From contig DASZCN010000097.1 of assembly GCA_035943095.1 (NCBI GenBank), positions 1 to 39,494 on the forward strand: a DNA stretch of 39,494 nucleotides. Reading direction: 5' to 3'. Below, piece by piece: positions 18,202 to 25,793 of this stretch (its first letter is position 1; every line of letters begins with the position of its first letter). This DNA comes from AG41 sp035943095. Its GTDB lineage: Bacteria; Gemmatimonadota; Gemmatimonadetes; Gemmatimonadales; GWC2-71-9. The notes below the pieces were generated by a model, which had not been told where the DNA came from, searched no databases, and worked only from the letters and a program-made list of their open reading frames with translations. Position numbers and translations under genes: made by a program.

Positions 18202-19055
18202 TGGCGAGTGCCCTCTGGGAGCGGCTGGCGCGCGTGTTCGGCAAGTCGACGGCAGTCGAGCGCACAGAAGCCGGGCGCATCCTGCTCGAGGCGGACTTCG
18301 GTGTCGACGCGACCGAGGCCATCCTGACCGAGGTGTCGCGGACGACGGACGGCGACTTTCGGGCCGCACTCGAGCGTGCGGTGGCGGCGACGTTGAGCGC
18401 CTCGCCTCCGGGCCTTGATCCCGGCGCGCTCGTACGCGCCACGACACCACCCACCGTGATGCTCGTGTTCGGCGTGAACGGCGTGGGAAAGACGACGGCC
18501 GTCGCCAAGCTCGGCCGGCGGCTCGAGCAGGCCGGACGAACCGTCCTGCTTGCGGCGGCGGACACGTTCCGCGCGGGCGCGACGCTTCAGCTCAAGCTGT
18601 GGGCGGATCGGCTGGGCGTGCCGTGTGTCACCGGCACGGGCGATCCCGCGGCGGTGGCGTTCGACGCGATCGCGGCGGCACGTGGCCGCGGCATCGATAC
18701 GGTGCTCGTGGACACCGCCGGTCGCTTACATACGGAAGAGCGGCTGCTCGACGAGCTGAAAAAAGTCGTGCGCGTGGTGGCGAAGCAGCAGCCCGGTGCG
18801 CCGCACGAGTCCCTCCTCGTGGTCGACGCCACCGTGGGGCAGAATGCGGTGCAGCAGGCGCGCGCGTTCGCCGCAGCGGTATCGCTCACCGGCCTGATCG
18901 TCACGAAGCTCGACGGTACCGCCAAGGGTGGGAGCGTGGTGGCGCTCGAGCGTGCGGTACGAGTCCCGATTCGCTTCTTGGGGACGGGAGAGGGGCTGGA
19001 CGATCTTCAGGTGTTCGACGCGCTACGGTTCGCGAAAAGGCTGATAGAACGGTGA
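18201..19055 (+). CDS. ftsY: Signal recognition particle receptor FtsY
   Basis: A 284-residue SRP-family GTPase that docks SRP-ribosome complexes at the membrane for cotranslational insertion. It has a short N domain (ALWERLARVFGKS then helices to about 80) and the G domain: GVNGVGKTT at 91-99, the insertion-box region AADTFRAGA near 119-126, DTAGR at 171-175 and TKLDGTAKGG at 235-244. The acidic N-terminal A domain of E. coli FtsY is absent, as in many shorter FtsY proteins. Ffh is excluded by the lack of an M domain. The ATG overlaps the upstream stop. A repeat follows the stop directly. Confidence 0.95.
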   Translation: MASALWERLARVFGKSTAVERTEAGRILLEADFGVDATEAILTEVSRTTDGDFRAALERAVAATLSASPPGLDPGALVRATTPPTVMLVFGVNGVGKTTAVAKLGRRLEQAGRTVLLAAADTFRAGATLQLKLWADRLGVPCVTGTGDPAAVAFDAIAAARGRGIDTVLVDTAGRLHTEERLLDELKKVVRVVAKQQPGAPHESLLVVDATVGQNAVQQARAFAAAVSLTGLIVTKLDGTAKGGSVVALERAVRVPIRFLGTGEGLDDLQVFDALRFAKRLIER

Positions 19056-19097
19056 AAGGCCGGGGAAGGGTTATGAGCCGGGGAAGGGGAGAAGCGG
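19056..19097 (+). repeat. GGCCGGGGAAGGG-family repeat, copy 3 (ftsY-recG gap)
   Basis: This repeat fills almost the whole ftsY-recG gap. Two units, GGCCGGGGAAGGG and GCCGGGGAAGGGG, end in GAGAAGCGG. Its purine-rich end (GGGGAGAAG) is the only Shine-Dalgarno candidate for the recG start, so the element may have become part of recG translation control. Confidence 0.85.
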
Positions 19098-19098
19098 T

Positions 19099-21162
19099 TT
19101 GACTCTACAGCTCACGACGTCGGCGAAGTACCTGAAGGGTGTGGGGCCGAAGCGGGCGGAGGCGCTCGCGCGTCTCGGGATCCGGAGCGTGGGCGACCTG
19201 TTGTACCACGCGCCCCATCGCTATCTCGACGCGACGACGGTCACGCCCCTCACCAAGGCGCACGTCGGGCAAGAGGTCACCTGCGTCGGGCGCGTGGTGA
19301 GCACGGGCATTCTCCCCACGCGCCGGGGGCTGCGCGTGTTCCGGGCGGTCCTCCGCGATGACAGTGGTCCCCTCGAGTGTGCCTGGCCGGGCCAGCCCTT
19401 TCTCGAGCGCCAGATCAAAAAAGATCAGCTGCTGCTCGTGACCGGACCGGTGCGCTACTACCACGGGCGCCAGCTCGTGCCCCGGGAGTTCGTGATTCTC
19501 GCGGATGCGGGCGAGAGCGGCCCCGATCATGGATTGGTGCTGCCGGTGTATCCAGCTACGGAGGGTCTCACCCACCGCCAGATCCGCGGTCTGGTGCACC
19601 AGCATCTCGACGCCTTGCTCGCCCTGGTGCGCGATCCGCATCCCCCGGCGCTCCGCGCCGCGGCCGGGCTCGCCGAGCTGCGGACGGCGCTCGCGGCGGT
19701 GCACCGGCCGCCGAGTGTGGCCGATGCGGAAGCCGGCCGCCGCCGCCTCGCGTTCGACGAGCTGTTCGATCAGCAGCTCGTCCAGGCGCGTGCCCGCGCG
19801 CTCGCGAAGCGCGCTCGCGCCGGCATCCGGTTCGCGCTCCGGAAAGAGCTCACCACGCGACTGAAGGATCATCTGCCCTTCGAGCTGACGGCGGACCAGC
19901 GGCGCGCCATCCGCGAGATCGCGGAGGACATGACCGCGCCGCTACGCATGCACCGCCTGTTGATGGGCGACGTGGGGACGGGCAAAACCGTGGTCGCGCT
20001 GTTCGCCATGCTCCTCGCCGTGGAGAACGACTACCAGGCCGCGATCATGGCGCCTACGGAGCTGTTGGCGGAGCAGCACGTCGCGACGCTGACCCGTTTG
20101 CTCGAGCCGCTCGCCTTGAGGCCCGACCTCCTGATCGGGCGGCTCACGCCCGCGGAAAAGGCGGCCGCACGCGAGCGGATCGCCGCGGGAGCGTCGCGCC
20201 TCGTGGTAGGGACGCACGCCCTCATCCAGGAATCGGTCACGTTCCGGCGCCTCGGGCTGGCGGTAATCGACGAGCAACACCGGTTCGGCGTAGAGCAGCG
20301 CGCGGGCCTCGTGGAGAAGGGCGATGCGCCCGACGTCCTGCTGCTTTCGGCGACGCCGATCCCGCGCTCGCTCGCCCTGACGCTGTACGGCGACCTGGAT
20401 GTCACGCAGCTGCACGAGCGCCCGCCGGGCCGGGGCACGGTCAAGACGGCTCTGCGCACGGAATCCGCCCGCCAGAAGATCTACGAGTTCATCCGCTCGG
20501 AGTGCGCGGCCGGGAGGCAGGCGTACGTCATTTATCCCGTGATCGACGAGTCCGAGCGGGCCGATCTCAAGGCAGCGACCACCATGGCGGGTCGGCTCGC
20601 CAAGGTGTTCCCCGAGCTCGAGATCGGCCTGGTGCATGGACGGCTGAAGCCGGACGAGCGCGACGATACGATGCGAGCGTTTCGCGACAACGCGGTGCAC
20701 GTGCTCGTGGCGACGAGCGTGATCGAGGTGGGGATCGACGTCGCCAACGCGACCGTGATGTTGATCGAGCACGCCGAGCGGTTCGGGCTCGCGCAGCTGC
20801 ACCAGCTGCGAGGGCGGGTGGGGCGCGGCGCGGCCGCGAGTCACTGCATCCTCTTGTCCGACGCACCCGAAGCCGCGGCCCGGTTGCAGGCGTTCACCGC
20901 GACCACGGACGGCTTCAAGATCGCCGAGCTCGATCTCCAGGAGCGCGGGATGGGCGAGCTCGCGGGGGCCCGCCAGTCGGGTGGCGTCCCGCTCCGGTAT
21001 GCGAACTTCGCGACCGACCTGCCGCTGCTCGAAGCGGCGCGCCGGGCAGCGGGCGAGATCATCGCGCGCGATCCGGCGCTCGTGCGTCCGGAAGACGCGG
21101 CGTACCGGGAGCGGATTGTACAGCGGTACGAGCGGGGGTTCGAGTTGTTCAGGGTAGGGTAG
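19099..21162 (+). CDS. recG: ATP-dependent DNA helicase RecG
   Basis: A 687-residue superfamily 2 helicase that regresses stalled forks and branch-migrates Holliday junctions. The N-terminal wedge/OB region starts KYLKGVGPKRAEALARLGI. The helicase core has LTADQRRAIREI, a P-loop MGDVGTGKTVVALF near residue 289, the Walker B box DEQHRFGVEQR near 390, LLLSATPIPRSLALT, and the C-terminal lobe with LVATSVIEVGIDVANA and QLRGRVGR. The TTG start is unusual but is the only in-frame start that keeps the conserved N-terminus, and it follows a purine-rich repeat. A hairpin-forming repeat lies downstream. Confidence 0.96.
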   Translation: MTLQLTTSAKYLKGVGPKRAEALARLGIRSVGDLLYHAPHRYLDATTVTPLTKAHVGQEVTCVGRVVSTGILPTRRGLRVFRAVLRDDSGPLECAWPGQPFLERQIKKDQLLLVTGPVRYYHGRQLVPREFVILADAGESGPDHGLVLPVYPATEGLTHRQIRGLVHQHLDALLALVRDPHPPALRAAAGLAELRTALAAVHRPPSVADAEAGRRRLAFDELFDQQLVQARARALAKRARAGIRFALRKELTTRLKDHLPFELTADQRRAIREIAEDMTAPLRMHRLLMGDVGTGKTVVALFAMLLAVENDYQAAIMAPTELLAEQHVATLTRLLEPLALRPDLLIGRLTPAEKAAARERIAAGASRLVVGTHALIQESVTFRRLGLAVIDEQHRFGVEQRAGLVEKGDAPDVLLLSATPIPRSLALTLYGDLDVTQLHERPPGRGTVKTALRTESARQKIYEFIRSECAAGRQAYVIYPVIDESERADLKAATTMAGRLAKVFPELEIGLVHGRLKPDERDDTMRAFRDNAVHVLVATSVIEVGIDVANATVMLIEHAERFGLAQLHQLRGRVGRGAAASHCILLSDAPEAAARLQAFTATTDGFKIAELDLQERGMGELAGARQSGGVPLRYANFATDLPLLEAARRAAGEIIARDPALVRPEDAAYRERIVQRYERGFELFRVG

Positions 21163-21170
21163 CCAGGAAA

Positions 21171-21221
21171 TGCGTGGTGAGTGGTTGTCACCGGAGAGAA
21201 CCACTCACCACATACCACGCA
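21171..21221 (+). repeat. GCGTGGT heptamer repeat forming a hairpin (recG-asnS gap)
   Basis: The left arm TGCGTGGTGAGTGGTT (21171-21186) pairs with the right arm at 21199-21221, which carries one extra unit, around a 12-nt loop. Units are GCGTGGT and GAGTGGT. The left arm ends GTGGTTGTC like the copy in comEC (31165). It could act as a transcription barrier after recG, but there is no T-run. Confidence 0.8.
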
Positions 21222-21228
21222 GTGTTCG

Positions 21229-21257
21229 TTGACAGTCGCGTCACGGCCCACTAACAT
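21229..21257 (+). promoter_or_regulatory. Candidate sigma70-type promoter for asnS
   Basis: TTGACA at 21229-21234 matches the -35 consensus fully. A 17-nt spacer leads to TAACAT at 21252-21257 (4 of 6 to the -10 consensus). The predicted start is about 3 nt before the asnS ATG at 21267, so the mRNA would be nearly leaderless. This is the best promoter in the window by sequence. Confidence 0.6.
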
Positions 21258-21266
21258 CCCGCGCCC

Positions 21267-22565
21267 ATGCCCGCCTTCCACCGGATCGAGGACTTGCCAT
21301 CGCTCGTCGGCCAGACCGCGCTCACGCGCGGCTGGGTGATGACCACGCGCTCGTCCGGCAAGATCGGATTCGTCATGCTGCGCGACGGGACCGGGTACCT
21401 GCAGGTGGTCCTCTCCAAAAAGGACGTCCCCGAGACGGCGTGGGATGCCTTTGGGAGCCTTACGCAGGAGACTTCCGTGGAAGTCACGGGCGCCGTACGG
21501 GCCGATGCGCGCGCTCCCGGTGGCGTCGAGCTCACCGCGCAGGACCTGAAGGTCCTGGGGCCGAGCCGCGACTTTCCCATCACGCCCAAGGAACACGGCA
21601 CCGCGTTTTTGTTCGAGCACCGTCACCTGTGGCTGCGCAGCCGGCTCCAGGTAGCCATCGCGCGCGTGCGGCACGAGGTGGTTCAGGCGATCCGGGACTT
21701 CTTCTACGAGCGGCACTTCACCCTGGTCGACACGCCGATCCTCACGGGATCGATCGGCGAGCACGCGGGCACCCTGTTCGCGACCGACTACTTCGACCTC
21801 GGCAAGGCGTACCTGGCGCAGACCGGTCAGCTTTACGTCGAGGCCGCCGCCGCCGCATTGGGGAAGGTGTACTGCTTCGGCCCCACGTTCCGGGCCGAGA
21901 AGTCGAAGACCCGGCGCCACCTCACCGAGTTCTGGATGGTGGAGCCCGAGGTGGCGTGGAACGACTCTGAGGCGAACATGAAGCTGCAGGAAGACTTCGT
22001 CTCCTACATCGTGGCGCGCGCGCTCGATCGCCGGAAAGTCGAGCTCGTGGAGCTCGAGCGCGACGTGAAGCCGCTCGTCGCGGTGCAGCCGCCGTTCCCA
22101 CGTATTTCGTATACCGACGCGGTGGCCAAGCTCCAGGCGTTAGGGAGCGACATCACTTGGGGACAGGATCTGGGAGGAGAGGCGGAGACGCTGCTGGCGA
22201 AGCAGTACGACCGCCCGGTGATGGTGTTCGACTACCCGAAGGCCGTAAAGGCCTTCTATATGAAGGAAAACCCCGCGGACCCGCGCACGGTGCTCAATAA
22301 CGACATGCTCGCGCCCGAAGGCTACGGAGAGATCATCGGCGGGAGCCAGCGTGAAGACGACTACGACAAGCTGTTGGCGCGGATCCGTGCGGAGAAGCTG
22401 CCCGAGGAGGCGTACAGCTGGTATTTGGACCTCCGGAAATACGGCACGTTCGTGCACTCGGGGTTCGGGCTCGGCGTGGAGCGCACGGTCGCGTGGATCT
22501 GCGGCATTCCCCACATCCGGGAAGCGATCGCCTTCCCTCGGACGCTGTACAAGTTGTGGCCGTGA
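21267..22565 (+). CDS. asnS: Asparaginyl-tRNA synthetase
   Basis: A 432-residue class IIb aminoacyl-tRNA synthetase that charges tRNA-Asn. The N-terminal OB fold (about 1-105, GWVMTTRSSGKIGFVMLRDG) binds the anticodon. The catalytic domain has motif 2 (FRAEKSKTRRHLTEFWMVE) and motif 3 near the end (GFGLGVERTVAWICG). The ending REAIAFPRTLYKLWP fits AsnRS rather than AspRS: it lacks the large insertion of bacterial AspRS, and the length matches the short AsnRS type. No Shine-Dalgarno sequence precedes the ATG, consistent with the promoter lying just upstream. Confidence 0.93.
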   Translation: MPAFHRIEDLPSLVGQTALTRGWVMTTRSSGKIGFVMLRDGTGYLQVVLSKKDVPETAWDAFGSLTQETSVEVTGAVRADARAPGGVELTAQDLKVLGPSRDFPITPKEHGTAFLFEHRHLWLRSRLQVAIARVRHEVVQAIRDFFYERHFTLVDTPILTGSIGEHAGTLFATDYFDLGKAYLAQTGQLYVEAAAAALGKVYCFGPTFRAEKSKTRRHLTEFWMVEPEVAWNDSEANMKLQEDFVSYIVARALDRRKVELVELERDVKPLVAVQPPFPRISYTDAVAKLQALGSDITWGQDLGGEAETLLAKQYDRPVMVFDYPKAVKAFYMKENPADPRTVLNNDMLAPEGYGEIIGGSQREDDYDKLLARIRAEKLPEEAYSWYLDLRKYGTFVHSGFGLGVERTVAWICGIPHIREAIAFPRTLYKLWP

Positions 22566-22566
22566 G

Positions 22567-22599
22567 AGAGGGTGGTAGAACCCTCCACCGTCCTCTACC
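22567..22599. terminator. Possible hairpin between convergent asnS and mazG
   Basis: AGAGG-GTGG (22567-22575) can pair with CCAC-CGT-CCTCT (22586-22597), giving a bulged stem between the convergent genes. GGTAGA/TCTACC is an alternative pairing. There is no T-run, so a role as a bidirectional terminator is only suggested by position. Confidence 0.3.
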
Positions 22600-23080
22600 G
22601 CCGTTTCACTTCGTCCCAGAGTCGGTCCAACTCTTCGAGGCTAGCGCGTCCGACATCCATCCCGCGCTCCCTCGCCAGACGCTTCACCGCGTCGAACCGT
22701 CGCGTGAACTTGTCGCTCGCGCGCTCGAGGGCCGCGCCGGGATCCACGTCGAGCTTGCGTGCGAGATTCACGACGGCGAACAGGAGGTCGCCGATCTCCT
22801 CTTCAACGCGGGGGAGCGGGGAGCGGGGAGCGGTGTGTAACGACGGGAGCAGGGAGCGGGGAGCGGTACCCTCCGCGGACAGCTCAGCCTCCAGTTCCCG
22901 TACTTCCTCTTTCACTTTCTTGAGGGGACCGCGTTCGTCTGGCCAATCGAACCCGACCTCCGCTGCTCGCTCCTGGAGTCGAAACGCCGCCCCGAGGGGT
23001 GTCGAGGCATGGAGGGAACCGCTCCCCGCTCCCCGCTCCCTCTCAGTGCCCCGCTCCCGTTTCTTCTTGCGTTTAGCCAT
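22595..23080 (-). CDS. mazG: MazG-type nucleotide pyrophosphohydrolase, repeat-expanded
   Basis: A 161-residue all-alpha NTP pyrophosphohydrolase, a house-cleaning enzyme that hydrolyses (d)NTPs. Only one MazG domain is present, against two in E. coli. Metal-binding helices are visible: KEEVRELEAEL (about 57-67) and EEEIGDLLFAVVNLARKL (93-110), followed by DPGAALERASDKFTRRF. Residues 71-90, in the loop between these two helices, are encoded by GGGAGCR repeats, and so are about 7-24 near the N-terminus. The fold could tolerate both. It is the only minus-strand gene, transcribed away from alr and towards asnS. Confidence 0.85.
   Translation of the reverse strand: MAKRKKKRERGTERERGAGSGSLHASTPLGAAFRLQERAAEVGFDWPDERGPLKKVKEEVRELEAELSAEGTAPRSLLPSLHTAPRSPLPRVEEEIGDLLFAVVNLARKLDVDPGAALERASDKFTRRFDAVKRLARERGMDVGRASLEELDRLWDEVKRR
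22810..22870 (+). repeat. GGGAGCR heptamer repeat, copy 2 (in mazG)
   Basis: Two clusters of GGGAGCG/GGGAGCA units are separated by TGTGTAACGAC and end in GCGGTACCC. mazG is read from the other strand, giving a TAPRS-rich insertion between the two metal-binding helices. The copy is inverted relative to the one at 23009. Confidence 0.9.
23009..23060 (-). repeat. GGGAGCR heptamer repeat, copy 3 (5' part of mazG)
   Basis: On the minus strand it shows tandem GGGAGCGG/GGGAGCG units ending GCGGTTCCC. It encodes the basic, glycine-rich start of MazG (RERGTERERGAGSGS). Confidence 0.85.
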
Positions 23081-23121
23081 CCGGTCCGCCCCAACCCCTT
23101 TTACGTCCTAGATTTCCACGT

Positions 23122-23127
23122 TATCAT
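23122..23127 (+). promoter_or_regulatory. Candidate -10 element shared by divergent alr and mazG
   Basis: TATCAT lies 10 nt before the alr GTG. The same box read on the other strand (TATGAT) lies about 43 nt before the mazG ATG, so one AT-rich site could serve both directions. A -35 for alr is poor (TTTTAC at 23099). The 57-nt divergent gap contains nothing else notable. Confidence 0.4.
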
Positions 23128-23137
23128 ACGCGCGCCT

Positions 23138-24250
23138 GTGAACGGGTCAATCCGCGGGCGTCCGGCGCCCTCCCCGTCTCGTGCGTGGGTCGAAGTGAAC
23201 CTCGCCGCCATCGCCGAGAACGCCCGCACGATCGCCCGGGTTGCCGGCACGCGGTTGCTCCCGGTCGTCAAGGCGAACGCCTACGGGGTGGGAGCGGCCG
23301 CCGTGTCCAGGGCCCTCGAGGCGCTCGATCCCTGGGGTTACGGCGTCGCGACGCTCGACGAAGGTGCGGAGCTCCGCGCCGCCGGTATCACGCGTCCGGT
23401 CGTGGTGTTCATGCCGGGGCAGCCGGCGCTCTTCGCCGAGTACGAGCGGTTCCGCCTGACGCCAGCGCTCGGCGACGCGGCGGCGATCATCGAGTGGACC
23501 GGCCGAGGCGCTCGTCCGTTCCACCTGGAGATCGACACCGGGATGGGCCGCTCCGGCATCCGGTGGGATGAAATCGACGCCGTGCGGGCCGCGGCGAATA
23601 CGCCGGCGCTCGAAGGCTGCTACACGCAGTTCCATTCGGCGGACCGCCGCGACGGCTCGGCCGAGCTGCAGCTCGAGCGCTTCGAGCGGGCGGTGGGTCG
23701 GCTCGAGCGCAGGCCCGCGGTGCTGCACGTCGCGAACAGCGCCGCCGCCCTCGCCGACCCGCGCTTTGCGCTGGACCTCGTGCGGCCGGGCGTCTTTCTG
23801 TACGGCGGCTCGCCCGGAGAGGGCTTCCAAGAGCCCCGGCCGGTCGTGAGCGTGCGGGCGCGCGTGCTCACCGTGCGACGTGTGGCGGCGGGAGAGAGCG
23901 TGAGTTACAACGCGTCCTGGCGCGCCACGCGCGCCACGACCGTCGCGACGCTCGGCATCGGGTACGCCGATGGCGTGCGGCGGGCGGTGGGGCTGTCGGG
24001 CCGGGGTGCGGTCCTCTTGGGCCCGGACGGGCGGCGCTGCCCGATCGTCGGCGCCGTGACGATGGACCTGATGATGGTGGATACGGGAGAGCGCCCGGCG
24101 CGAGTGGGGGATGTGGCGACGCTGATCGGAGAAGGCGAGGAGGGCGGGGAGGGCCGCATCACCCTGGAAGAGTTCTCCGCCTGGAGCGGCGAGCTGCAGC
24201 GCGCGGTGCTCACGTCCCTCGGCCCACGGCTGCCCCGCATCTACGATTGA
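23138..24250 (+). CDS. alr: Alanine racemase
   Basis: A 370-residue fold-type III PLP enzyme that makes D-alanine for peptidoglycan. The PLP lysine is K45 in VVKANAYG and the opposite-face catalytic tyrosine is Y257 in VSYNAS. GMGRSG and the phosphate-binding region near TLGIGYADGVRR are present. I chose the GTG at 23138 because it gives the family length and follows the -10 box. The frame is open upstream to 23009, but that stretch is the mazG repeat region and is not Alr-like. A short acidic glycine-rich insert (GEGEEGGEGR, about 329-338) precedes ITLEEFS. The stop overlaps deoB. Confidence 0.94.
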   Translation: MNGSIRGRPAPSPSRAWVEVNLAAIAENARTIARVAGTRLLPVVKANAYGVGAAAVSRALEALDPWGYGVATLDEGAELRAAGITRPVVVFMPGQPALFAEYERFRLTPALGDAAAIIEWTGRGARPFHLEIDTGMGRSGIRWDEIDAVRAAANTPALEGCYTQFHSADRRDGSAELQLERFERAVGRLERRPAVLHVANSAAALADPRFALDLVRPGVFLYGGSPGEGFQEPRPVVSVRARVLTVRRVAAGESVSYNASWRATRATTVATLGIGYADGVRRAVGLSGRGAVLLGPDGRRCPIVGAVTMDLMMVDTGERPARVGDVATLIGEGEEGGEGRITLEEFSAWSGELQRAVLTSLGPRLPRIYD

Positions 24251-25407
24251 ACCGCGCGGCGATCATCGTGCTCGACGGGCTCGGGATCGGGCCGTGCCCG
24301 GACCAGGCCGCCTACGGCGATGTGGGGTCCGATACGCTGGGCAACGTGGCGCGCGCCGTGGGCGGGCTTCGGCTGCCGAACCTCGAACGGCTCGGGTTGG
24401 GAAAGAGTCGGAGTATCCCCGGGCTTGCGCCCGGGGTCAGAGCGACCGCGGCCTACGGCATCGCCCTGCCGGCCTCGGCGGGCAAGGACTCGACGACCGG
24501 ACATTGGGAGATCTGCGGCGTCCTGCTCGAGCGGCCGTTCCGGACCTACCCGCACGGCTTCCCGCGGGAGCTCCTGGACGAGTTCGCGCGCCGCACCGGT
24601 CGCGGTTGGTTGGGAAACAAGGCGGCCTCCGGCACGCAGATCATCGCGGAGCTGGGCGAGGAGCACCAGCGGACCGGGAAGTGGATCGTCTACACGTCGG
24701 CGGACTCGGTCTTCCAGGTCGCGGCGCATGAGGGAACGGTGCCGCTCGAGGAGCTGTATCGGGCGTGCGGGGCGGCGCGCGGTCTCCTGGTGGGCGAGCA
24801 TGCGGTGAGTCGAGTGATCGCCCGGCCGTTCAACGGGAAACCCGGGGCGTACGAGCGCACGCCACGCCGTAGGGATTTCTCGATTGCCCCGGTGGGTGAA
24901 ACGCTGCTCGATCGGCTTGCCGTAGCGGGGATCCCCCGTATCGGCATCGGCAAGGTAGACGACCTGTTCGCGGGCCGGAACATCACGAGTGAGCACACGC
25001 CGACGAACGCCGATGCGTACAGGCTGATCGAGCGGGCGCTCGAGCAGGCCAAGGTGGGATTCATCTTTGTGAACGTGATCGAATTCGACCAGAGCTGGGG
25101 GCACCGGAACGACGTGGCGGGGTTTCACGAAGGATTGCGGGAGCTCGACGCCTGGATCCCCCGGCTCGAGGCCCGCGTGACGGGAGACGATCTGATCATC
25201 CTGACCGCCGACCACGGCAACGATCCGACCACGCCTTCGACGGATCACTCCCGGGAGGCGGTGCCGGTGCTGGCGCTGGGCCCGCGGGTCACGCCGGTGG
25301 CGCTGGGCGAACGGCGCACGTTCGCGGACTTGGGGGCGACGGTGGCGGAGTACTTCGGCGTGCCGTCGCCGGTGGGCGCGTCCTTCCTGCCGGAGATCCG
25401 GGCGTGA
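24247..25407 (+). CDS. deoB: Phosphopentomutase DeoB
   Basis: A 386-residue metalloenzyme of the alkaline phosphatase superfamily that interconverts (deoxy)ribose 1- and 5-phosphate in nucleoside salvage. Motifs: IIVLDGLGIG with the first metal aspartate, DSTTGHWE with the expected phosphorylated threonine, YTSADSVFQVAAHE, GKVDDLF, FDQSWGHRND and LTADHGNDPTTPSTDHSRE for the second metal cluster. The TTG start overlaps the alr stop (TTGA), an unusual start supported by coupling and by alignment of the first strand. It pairs naturally with cdd, the next gene. Confidence 0.95.
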   Translation: MNRAAIIVLDGLGIGPCPDQAAYGDVGSDTLGNVARAVGGLRLPNLERLGLGKSRSIPGLAPGVRATAAYGIALPASAGKDSTTGHWEICGVLLERPFRTYPHGFPRELLDEFARRTGRGWLGNKAASGTQIIAELGEEHQRTGKWIVYTSADSVFQVAAHEGTVPLEELYRACGAARGLLVGEHAVSRVIARPFNGKPGAYERTPRRRDFSIAPVGETLLDRLAVAGIPRIGIGKVDDLFAGRNITSEHTPTNADAYRLIERALEQAKVGFIFVNVIEFDQSWGHRNDVAGFHEGLRELDAWIPRLEARVTGDDLIILTADHGNDPTTPSTDHSREAVPVLALGPRVTPVALGERRTFADLGATVAEYFGVPSPVGASFLPEIRA

Positions 25408-25793
25408 CGGCTGAGCTGGTACGCCGCGCGCGCGAGGTGCAGAAGCACGCCTACTGCCCGTACAGCAAGTTCCGCGTGGGCGCCGCGCTCGAGTCCGCGG
25501 ACGGGCGTGTGTACGTGGGGACGAACGTGGAGAGTGCGTCCTACGGCCTCACGATCTGCGCCGAACGGATGGCCATTGGCGCGGCCGTGGCCGACGGGGC
25601 GCGCGGGTTCAGCCGTATCGTGGTGGCGACCGACGTGGATCCGCCGGCTTCGCCGTGCGGGGCCTGCCGGCAGCTCTTGGCCGAGTTCGGCCTCGATCTC
25701 GAGGTGATCGCCGTGGGCCCGAAGACCGAACGGCGCTGGGTACTGCGCGACCTGCTGCCGGACGCGTTCGCCAGAGCGGCGCTCACCAAGTGA
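25404..25793 (+). CDS. cdd: Cytidine deaminase
   Basis: A 129-residue small homotetrameric-type cytidine deaminase, converting (deoxy)cytidine to (deoxy)uridine. Zinc ligands are C52 in CAERMA (with catalytic E54) and C85/C88 in PCGACRQ. HAYCPYSKFRVGAAL near the N-terminus is the substrate-binding signature. The GTG overlaps the deoB stop, so salvage of pyrimidine nucleosides looks co-transcribed. The end overlaps the next gene. Confidence 0.96.
   Translation: MTAELVRRAREVQKHAYCPYSKFRVGAALESADGRVYVGTNVESASYGLTICAERMAIGAAVADGARGFSRIVVATDVDPPASPCGACRQLLAEFGLDLEVIAVGPKTERRWVLRDLLPDAFARAALTK

Noticed and set aside
23009..23137. Longer N-terminus for alanine racemase
   Set aside because: The extra 43 residues overlap the mazG repeat and have no racemase similarity; the GTG at 23138 fits family length and the -10 box.
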